From Rhizophagus irregularis (lineage: Eukaryota > Glomeromycota > Glomeromycetes > Glomerales > Glomeraceae): 64,000 bases of DNA. Made by a program: the position numbers and the translations under genes. Below, one piece after another: positions 57,694 through 64,000 of the stretch; within the stretch, counting starts at the first letter, position 1, and each line of letters begins with the position of its first letter. Below the pieces are notes generated by a model that saw only the letters and a program-made list of their open reading frames with translations, did not search any database and was not told the DNA's origin. The DNA lies in the NCBI RefSeq assembly GCF_026210795.1, contig NC_089430.1, positions 930,001 to 994,000 on the forward strand, written 5' to 3'.

Positions 57694-58062
57694 ATGTATA
57701 CCCCGCACGCAGTATCAGTAATTCCCGAACTTGTAGGCCATATCCCGGAACTCATTCCAAGTAGCAATTTTGGGTCACATCTTTTAGAAGTCAGCCCAAT
57801 CTGGAAAGCCGAAGCTGAACGAGTACTCTGGAAGCGGCATAAAAAAGCCAAGGAGGCATACGACAGGGCAGTAGAAAAGAAGGAAAAAGCAAATGATGCT
57901 CTTGGTCGATCGGAGGAGGAGGATAATAGAAATCGTGACCTCCGTGAACTTGAATGGATGGCGTATCAAAAGGCTTGTAAAGAGTTAACGGACACTAGAA
58001 AAGAGCTAACTATAGTAAAAGGAGCTCTTGAGCGGTTTGGATTTCAGATATATGTAGTTTGA
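57694..58062 (+). CDS. small coiled-coil protein, F-box-like paralogue 1
   Basis: 122 residues from MYTPHAVSVIPELVGHIPEL. The C-terminal 80 residues (KKAKEAYDRAVEKKEKANDA, KACKELTDTRKELTIVKGAL) are a charged coiled coil nearly identical to the product of 59943-60380. The N-terminus is a diverged or shortened version of the F-box-like start of that paralogue. It precedes helicase 1 by about 220 bp on the same strand. Upstream, TCAGAAAAAATAAGTAATTG and GAACAATGGGTATA are shared by both modules. A role with the adjacent helicase is inferred from synteny only. Confidence 0.7.
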   Translation: MYTPHAVSVIPELVGHIPELIPSSNFGSHLLEVSPIWKAEAERVLWKRHKKAKEAYDRAVEKKEKANDALGRSEEEDNRNRDLRELEWMAYQKACKELTDTRKELTIVKGALERFGFQIYVV

Positions 58063-58280
58063 AAAAGGGGAAGGGAAGATTTAGAGCAGTCGTAAAGGTT
58101 CGTGGTTTATAATTTTTTTTTACCCCTAGAAGATAACCAGATATGACCGGAGGACCACAGAACCGCAGGACTATAGGACTACAGGAGGTAACCAAGTAGG
58201 AGTGCAGATCTTTGGAAAAATTATTCGGCAATTGAAGATTAGGTAACTATAAATTAGTACTTGATTTGATAGAACAAAAA
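58056..58280 (+). promoter_or_regulatory. conserved leader before helicase 1
   Basis: A roughly 225-bp segment (AAAGGGGAAGGGAAGATTTA, TACCCCTAGAAGATAACCAG, CAGATCTTTGGAAAAA, AATTAGTACT) is over 90% identical by eye to 60386-60613, which precedes helicase 2. It contains repeated CGCAGGAC and CTACAGGAGG motifs. It probably carries the promoter and 5' UTR. Confidence 0.6.
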
Positions 58281-59555
58281 ATGACTGCCCAAACTAGCAC
58301 TCAAGCTCAAGTTATCCCCAAGTTCAGTGAACAAAAGAAGGCTTTTAGTATTGATGAGCTTAAACGGCTCATTAACGCTGCAAAGAATATAAGGGATCTC
58401 AATCAAGCTAAAGGTTATCTTTGCAGTTACTTTATCCCCTGCTCCAACCCGCATGGAGTCTTCAAGTGGCGATCAGAAATCAAAAACCTTGAGCACATCC
58501 CTGATAAAAATATTAATAAACTTATCCGTCCAATTACCAAAGTCTTTTACACACAATCTGAACAGGGTCCTTCACAAAAGGTTGAATTTAATATCAACAA
58601 ATGGTTTATGATCGAATATAGTACTGTATGTGTAGCTACCTGTGACCCTCAAAAATTCCGTATCTTTAAACTAGGTGGCCAACTTTATCTCAATATCTTT
58701 CCAGGATTCCTCCATATCCTGCGTCCGATATCTACTTTTGAATCTACAACCCACCTCGCGGTTAAATTTATCTTCTCTCACATTCAGGATATCTGGTGTT
58801 CAGGCGATTGGAATCTTACTGAGTATATCATAAAGTGGTTGGCCGGTGTGGCAGCTGGAAGGAAAATGTATTCGATTCTCTACCTGAAATCTGGACAGGG
58901 TTGGGGTAAGAGTATTATAACAGATTTCATTCAACGTAGTGTCTTAGGTACTCAACTTGTTTATAAGACCAGCGATCTTCAAACGATTCTTGGAAGTTTC
59001 AATGGGCAATTACAAGGTAAGGTTCTTCTCCTTCTCGAGAAAATGCCTACAGAAAAAAGCCAGTGGAATAATCTGTATCGATCGTTAAAGGATAAGGTAA
59101 CAGGTGACATAATGGAAATCCATGAAAAATACAAGACGCCAACACATTACAAAAACTTTATATCCACCATTGTACTCACTAATGAAAATGCTCTCAGAGT
59201 GGAGAATGACGATAGGCGCACAGTGTTCTTGGATGTGTCACCATCCCGCAAGGGAGACCTCAACTACTTTAAGAAACTCAGTGACGCTATGAAATACCTA
59301 GGCGCCAGTGAGGCATTCTATGCTTACTTGAGAGCCATTGCAGATGCTTACCCAGACTTCAATGGGAGTCGTCGGGCTGGATGTGGGAGGTGCAAGCACC
59401 ACCCACCTCCGGGTCTACGACCCGTCGCAGTACCTATATCCCCCCTACGGGGGATCAGGAATCCCCCATATATACTACTACCATGGCCACAGTGGCCATG
59501 GCTGGTCACACTACTTTCCAACTCCTTTTTTTTATCCATTTTTTCTTATATATAA
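58281..59555 (+). pseudogene. D5-like SF3 helicase 1, truncated
   Basis: ATG at 58281. Residues 204-211 SGQGWGKS are the Walker A loop, 248-253 VLLLLE the Walker B strand, and 297-301 IVLTN SF3 motif C; WCSGDWNLTEYIIKWL precedes the ATPase, as in D5-type primase-helicases. The relation to helicase 2 ends at PDFN (about residue 361), where GC-rich hairpin repeat copy 2 begins; the last 64 codons are repeat-derived (RAGCGRCKHHPPPGLRP). The C-terminal half is therefore lost. The family (DUF5906/D5) unwinds DNA for replication of large DNA viruses, phages and some mobile elements. Confidence 0.8.
59368..59468 (+). repeat. GC-rich hairpin repeat, copy 2
   Basis: Matches 57213-57312 with few changes (CCCCCTACGGGGG in the third hairpin). 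It sits at the point where helicase 1 is truncated. Confidence 0.82.
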
Positions 59556-59890
59556 AACTACTATGACCACTATGACCACTATGACCAGACTACTAAAAAG
59601 TGGATAAAAACGCGAATAAAGCTGAAATCAGACAGAATATCCGGTCATAGTACTGGCCACAGTTCAAAAAACTTATGATAATACTATGGCCACCTTAGTT
59701 AGCCCCTCAGGCTCCAAAACCCGATTTAAGCTATGACCACCCTTTATCTACTTACCTGAGACACCGAACTATGCCACCGAACTATGACCGCCGAACTATG
59801 ACCACCGAACTATGACCGCCGAACTATGACCACCCTTTATCTACATACCTGGGACACCAAACTATGACCGCCGAACTATGACCACTTTCC
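59469..59890. repeat. TATGACCAC-rich repeat tract
   Basis: Many copies of ACTATGACCAC and GAACTATGACCGCC, plus a palindrome ATGGCCACAGTGGCCAT near 59483. No gene. The tract follows repeat copy 2, as the ATCTGTCAT tract follows copy 1. Confidence 0.7.
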
Positions 59891-59942
59891 CCGTCAGAAA
59901 AAATAAGTAATTGAACAATGGGTATACCATAAGTAATATACA

Positions 59943-60380
59943 ATGATGAACTTACACGCAGCCACTTATCTTGCCGAAGACCTCGGACTTGATCTTGTAG
60001 ACATCTATGGAATCCGTAAATGGATCCAAATGCGGGCATCGCCCCTCAACGACCCGGATATAGTAGCAGAAATAGTCAGAAACCTTCCGGCCAAAGAATT
60101 CGGAAAGCACCTCAAGATAAACAGACTCTGGTACAACTGTTGTAAAGCCGAGTTGTGGAAGCGATATGAGAAAGCCGAGGAGGCATACGACAGGGCAGTA
60201 GAAAAGAAGGAAAAAGCGGGGGATGCTCTTGGTCAATCATTTGAGGAAGAGGGTATTGGAAATCGTGAACTTCATGAGCTTAATTGGAAGGAGTATCAAA
60301 AGACTTGTAAAGAGTTAACGGACGCTAGAAAAGAGCAAATAATGGTAAGGTGGGCTCTTGAGCGGTGTGGATTTCATTAG
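59943..60380 (+). CDS. F-box-like coiled-coil protein, paralogue 2
   Basis: 145 residues. DPDIVAEIVRNLPAKEFGKH followed by LKINRLWYNCCKAELWKRYE resembles an F-box (IVxEI..NLP, W, ELW), then the coiled coil EEAYDRAVEKKEKAGDALGQ and KELTDARKEQIMVRWALERC. F-box proteins bind SKP1 in ubiquitin ligases; whether this one does is unknown. It pairs with helicase 2 as 57694-58062 pairs with helicase 1, so the two modules are a tandem duplication. Start at ATG 59943; a second ATG follows immediately. Confidence 0.7.
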   Translation: MMNLHAATYLAEDLGLDLVDIYGIRKWIQMRASPLNDPDIVAEIVRNLPAKEFGKHLKINRLWYNCCKAELWKRYEKAEEAYDRAVEKKEKAGDALGQSFEEEGIGNRELHELNWKEYQKTCKELTDARKEQIMVRWALERCGFH

Positions 60381-60385
60381 ATATA

Positions 60386-60613
60386 CGTGGATTGAAAAGG
60401 GGAAGGGAAGATTTAGAGCAGTCGTAAAGGTTCGTGGTTTATAGTTTTTTTTTACCCCTAGAAGATAACCAGATATAACCGGAGGATCGCAGAACCGCAG
60501 GACCATAGGACTACAGGAGGGTAAATTGGTAGGAGTGCAGATCTTTGGAAAAAATATTCGGCAATTGAAGATTAGGTAACTATAAATTAGTACTCGATTT
60601 GATAGAACAAAAA
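60386..60613 (+). promoter_or_regulatory. conserved leader before helicase 2
   Basis: Homologous to 58056-58280 almost base for base, including TACCCCTAGAAGATAACCAG and GATTTGATAGAACAAAAA before the ATG. Stronger conservation than expected for random spacer suggests promoter or UTR function, or recent duplication. Confidence 0.6.
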
Positions 60614-63112
60614 ATGGCCGCTCAAGTTTCAGCAATCTTTAACCCCAACAACCGTTTCTTCTACGATGACCTTCTTAAAAAGTGTATAGGTACACACACA
60701 AAAGAAAGCATCAATTCAGCAATCTCAGCTTCTGTGGCTTTCATCACCACGAAGTCCGGCATGTGGATCAGAAAAAAGAAGGCTTATAATGGAAGCATAT
60801 ACTTCGAGTTTGCTGCAGATCTCAAGGAAATTTCTACTAAGCACAAGGTAAGTATTTGGTCAGATGCAGGAGAAGATGATGGTATGACCACATCCATCAA
60901 GTTAAAGGACCTTCTTATCCAAGCCTCAGTCACAAAGATCTGTTATACAGATGTTAATTTCATGCCTTATCCCCCAAATGCACTAAAGTATAATCCTGAA
61001 TTCTTCAATCTCTTTCTAGGTTTCAGGGCTCAACCCGCTGAGCACATCAAACCGAACCTAGTTAATCCAATCATTCGACATGTTCATGAGGTATGGTGTG
61101 CAGAGGACAAGCAGTTAACCACGTACATCCTCAACTGGCTCGCATTTCTGGTTCAAAATCCTGACAAAAAACCCAGTACAGCAATTATTATGCGCAGTCC
61201 CCCCAGATGTGGTAAGAATATCTTAACCGATTTTATCGGAGAACATATTCTTGGTCGTGAAAACTTTCTCTCCACTACCCGTCTTGAAGATGTAATGGGA
61301 AGGTTCAATGCAGCTGTTCGTGCCAAAAAACTCATTATCCTCAATGAATGTGATATGACAGGAAAGGAATGGCATGGAGCAAATAACCGACTTAAGAGTT
61401 TAATCACTGAGCTTTACATCTCTATCAAGGAAAAGGGAATAGATGTGAAGGTTATTGATGACTTTGCTGGCTACATGATCCTGAGTAATCATGCTATGCC
61501 AATCCGCATAGAAATGGGAGATGAAAGATTTGTAGCTCTTAACGTCTCAGCCAAATATAAGGGCAATCGAGAATACTTCAGTTCTCTAGTAAAAGTATTA
61601 GAAAACACAGATACAGCCAGTTCCTTCATGTCCTATTTACTTAGCCGAGACTTAACTAGCTTCAATCCCCGATCTATTCCTGATACTCAAATGAAACAGG
61701 AGCTAATCGAAGCAAGTATTCCAAATCCCCAGCGTTTCATACAATATTACCTTGAAATGATGTGGCCCGACAATTGTGATACACTTGAAATTCCTTGTAC
61801 AAATTTCTATAGCACTTACCAGAATTGGTGCAGTGAGAAGGGCGAAAACAAAACACTTAGTGATAATAAGTTTGGTATGGAGATTAAGCAATTCATTCCT
61901 AAAACTCGCCCAAGACGTTCAGGTGCTAGAATAAACTATTACATACTAGATAAAGCAAAAATTGCAAAGAATTTTAGTAGAGTAATCCAGGAGACACAAG
62001 ACATACAGGAAGCACAGGTAGATCAAGAGGAAGTGGAGCCAGTTGTTGAGAAACCTGCTGAGGAAAAACCCGCTCCTGTTGAGAAGAAGCCTACTGAAGA
62101 GACCAAAAAGACTCCACCACCAGTACCACTTAAGCCCGATTGCTTGAAGGTAAAACCCGCACCTGTCATCAAAGAGGATCCTATTCCTGAGGAATCTCCA
62201 GCTCCTATAGAATCAGATACTGATGAACCTATAGATAGCTTCTCGAACTGTTATCTATCTGATGAGGAACCTGATCAAGAAAATGAGCCGCCTGCTGAGG
62301 AACCTGCATTTAAAGCTGATGATGACTATGACGTTTTAGATGACTTGCTATCTGACTCAGATTTTACAACTGTGAACCCAGCTCCTGAACAACAACCCGA
62401 GTCTCCCGCAGAATTTTCTGCATCTGTCACTAAGCCTGACCCAGAACCGGCTCCTGAAAAACAATACGAGTCTCCCGCAGAATTTTCTGCATCTGTCACT
62501 AAGCCTGACCCAGAACCGGCTCCTGAAGAACAACCTATCCCAGAACACGACACAGAACTAGAAGTTGACTGGGACCCTGAACCAAAGGAAGGTACTCGAG
62601 CACACTGGGCTTGGCATGAAAGGCACCGATGGGATCGTAAGCCATGGGTCAAGAATTCAAAGGACCAGGTCTTCAATGATCTCTACAATACAGGTAAGGA
62701 TTTATGGGCTAAGTACCAAGACGTGTCAGACGACTATGACTGGGAAATACTCGCGTTTGAAGTAGAGGAATGTCCCACAACACGTATTGAGGACGAGTAC
62801 CAGTACTACCTTAGGGAGGTAGTAGACCGCTTCAAGGACTGGATAGAATATAATGGGTACTTACCTAAAACACCTAGCCGTAAAGAACTCACAGATCTAA
62901 TAAGAGCATATAAGGAGGATCATGATGCCGAGATTATCCCTACCACCTCCGGTTATGAAACTATGAAGATGAATAAGGGTAAAGCACGAGAGATCCCTGA
63001 GGAACGTCCAAAAACTGATATGGAACGTGAATGGGAAGCCGCCAATGGAATTGTCGACGACTGGGATGAAGAGGATCTTGATCGTGTATGCAGCAAGATT
63101 GACTCCTTTTAA
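60614..63112 (+). CDS. D5-like SF3 helicase 2 with long acidic C-terminus
   Basis: 832 residues from MAAQVSAIFN. SF3 ATPase: Walker A MRSPPRCGKN (193-202), Walker B LIILNECD (240-247), motif C YMILSN (287-292), and a likely arginine finger in MGDERFVALNV (about 302-312). A D5-type N-terminal segment includes VHEVWCAEDKQLTTYILNWL. After the ATPase, a winged-helix-like part (FYSTYQNWCSEKGENKTLSD) leads to a Pro/Glu-rich linker with two 23-residue repeats (ESPAEFSASVTKPDPEPAPE). A tail with HWAWHERHRWDRKPWVK follows. The frame is intact, and codon use is richer in G and C than in neighbouring transposons, hinting at a different origin. A replicative helicase of a virus-like or plasmid-like element is the best reading. 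Confidence 0.85.
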   Translation: MAAQVSAIFNPNNRFFYDDLLKKCIGTHTKESINSAISASVAFITTKSGMWIRKKKAYNGSIYFEFAADLKEISTKHKVSIWSDAGEDDGMTTSIKLKDLLIQASVTKICYTDVNFMPYPPNALKYNPEFFNLFLGFRAQPAEHIKPNLVNPIIRHVHEVWCAEDKQLTTYILNWLAFLVQNPDKKPSTAIIMRSPPRCGKNILTDFIGEHILGRENFLSTTRLEDVMGRFNAAVRAKKLIILNECDMTGKEWHGANNRLKSLITELYISIKEKGIDVKVIDDFAGYMILSNHAMPIRIEMGDERFVALNVSAKYKGNREYFSSLVKVLENTDTASSFMSYLLSRDLTSFNPRSIPDTQMKQELIEASIPNPQRFIQYYLEMMWPDNCDTLEIPCTNFYSTYQNWCSEKGENKTLSDNKFGMEIKQFIPKTRPRRSGARINYYILDKAKIAKNFSRVIQETQDIQEAQVDQEEVEPVVEKPAEEKPAPVEKKPTEETKKTPPPVPLKPDCLKVKPAPVIKEDPIPEESPAPIESDTDEPIDSFSNCYLSDEEPDQENEPPAEEPAFKADDDYDVLDDLLSDSDFTTVNPAPEQQPESPAEFSASVTKPDPEPAPEKQYESPAEFSASVTKPDPEPAPEEQPIPEHDTELEVDWDPEPKEGTRAHWAWHERHRWDRKPWVKNSKDQVFNDLYNTGKDLWAKYQDVSDDYDWEILAFEVEECPTTRIEDEYQYYLREVVDRFKDWIEYNGYLPKTPSRKELTDLIRAYKEDHDAEIIPTTSGYETMKMNKGKAREIPEERPKTDMEREWEAANGIVDDWDEEDLDRVCSKIDSF

Positions 63113-63195
63113 TAAGATAAGCACTTCTTAGTTATCTTATATTTTTTGTATAAATAACCTATATTACAACTGAACACAATTCATAAATACATCAA

Positions 63196-64000
63196 ATGGT
63201 TTATTCAGAGATTGTCCGTGCTTTACCTACAAGACCGGATATCAAAGAATTACAGTATTCAGGCGCAAGATTTTCCAGAGGAGCAATAGCAAGACTTGGA
63301 CAGCGACTCCAATCCCGGTATCCGACACATAAATTTCAGATTCTGCTCCCCTATGAAGACTGGAAACCCGGTGGATGGACATCAGGAAACCAACCAGCCA
63401 GCCTCTTCTCACTCTTGGACCACTACGACGAAGCACAACTACCGGATGACGCAGACCCTGATTATTTTGAACGATTCATAATTTATGTGAGAGATGCCCC
63501 ACCGGTTGCAGATGGTTGCAACGGGGAGCTAAATGATTGCCTGTATGAATGCCTAAAATATATCTACGGCACATTCTCTAAAATGCCAAAGTCAATCGAA
63601 AAGCCCGAGTATATCAAAAAGGCATTAGGTCTCAATCGTGATGCTCCAGTTCCAGTCTCATATATGGATAAGGTTGAACAACTTGCAGGAAGCCTTGCAC
63701 TTAATATTGTAGGGGATTCCACTCGAATTTCCAAGAGCAAATCTGACAGACGTGCAACACTTATCCTGTCTGAAGGCCACTACTCTCTTGCACTGAATCC
63801 CGGAAGACTCCACCCTAGCAAATTAGATAGAAAACAAAAGTCTCCCTTTGTTTATCGTGAAGATGGGGTTAATAATGTAGTAACAATATACAATGGTAAG
63901 ACAGTTAAGTCTCTTACAGTTGGACAGTTTCAGAAAGGTAAGAACTCTGATAGTTACTCCTTCATCCCTATCGAGAAGAATTGTAAAACTGGAATATATG
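63196..64000 (+). CDS. 5' part of a large ORF, unidentified; possible replication protein
   Basis: 268 codons remain open to the window edge from MVYSEIVRALPTRPDIKELQ. Features: RFSRGAIARLGQRLQSRYP, LLPYEDWKPGGWTSGNQPAS, a Cys motif NDCLYECLKYIYG, MDKVEQLAGSLALNIVGD and a LSEGHYSLALN block with an isolated His. It follows helicase 2 by 83 bp on the same strand and has similar composition, so it is probably part of the same element. A protein-primed or family B DNA polymerase is my guess from context; none of its catalytic motifs lie in the visible part. Confidence 0.6.
   Translation, partial: MVYSEIVRALPTRPDIKELQYSGARFSRGAIARLGQRLQSRYPTHKFQILLPYEDWKPGGWTSGNQPASLFSLLDHYDEAQLPDDADPDYFERFIIYVRDAPPVADGCNGELNDCLYECLKYIYGTFSKMPKSIEKPEYIKKALGLNRDAPVPVSYMDKVEQLAGSLALNIVGDSTRISKSKSDRRATLILSEGHYSLALNPGRLHPSKLDRKQKSPFVYREDGVNNVVTIYNGKTVKSLTVGQFQKGKNSDSYSFIPIEKNCKTGIY

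Noticed and set aside
62326-62676. 116-codon reverse ORF rich in Ser, Gly and Cys
   Set aside because: Antisense shadow of the repeated acidic linker of helicase 2.

Overview
The window looks like transposon-dense genomic DNA of an arbuscular mycorrhizal fungus (Glomeromycotina, Rhizophagus-like). It is very AT-rich, has spliceosomal introns with GTAAGT donors and CTAAC branch points, and carries CACTA/EnSpm, Ty3, hAT and DUF7869-type transposons. The host name is inference. There is almost no ordinary gene content; nearly every recognisable gene belongs to a mobile element, and most are broken.

Layout. 1-2260: AT-rich repeats and gene-free DNA with one small hAT-like MITE. 2261-29321: one old CACTA-like element (E1, about 8.4 kb when emptied) blown up to 27 kb by nested insertions. 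These are a DUF7869 transposon (3031-6166), a young internally deleted Ty3 LTR element (8858-15301), a second autonomous-type CACTA element (E2, 17405-26219) and 279-bp palindromic MITEs (A and B inside E2, C in E1). E1 and E2 share one plan: subterminal tandem repeats, a leftward TNPA-like accessory gene, a spacer, a rightward TNP2 transposase, then subterminal repeats. 32001-38249: a long-TIR element without transposase that hosts a 1.84-kb TIR element and a 155-bp TA-flanked MITE. 40362-45879 (N1) and 52349-55867 (N2): two non-autonomous CACTA-like elements with exact 3-bp target duplications. 47443-49714: a hAT element with an 8-bp target duplication and a single stop in its transposase. 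50198-50823: a possible small spliced gene. 57213-64000: a less AT-rich block with two duplicated modules (small F-box-like protein, then D5-like SF3 helicase) and the start of a further large ORF. It looks viral or plasmid-like.

Most notable observation. N1 and N2 each carry an array of about 15-19 introns separating microexons of roughly 30-45 nt. Most introns have two hairpins. The first holds the 5' splice site. The second places the CTAAC branch point in or beside its loop. Stem sequences change between introns while pairing is kept, so the RNA structure appears selected. The exons do not make one continuous reading frame. N1 shares its ends and subterminal repeats with E2, so E2-type transposase probably mobilised it.

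Other points. The Ty3 element carries a divergent accessory gene pair at its 3' end, one member being an antisense, spliced, bZIP-like ORF with a TATA box and a heat-shock-element-like site upstream. Nonsense codons across unrelated elements are mostly of the C-to-T type.
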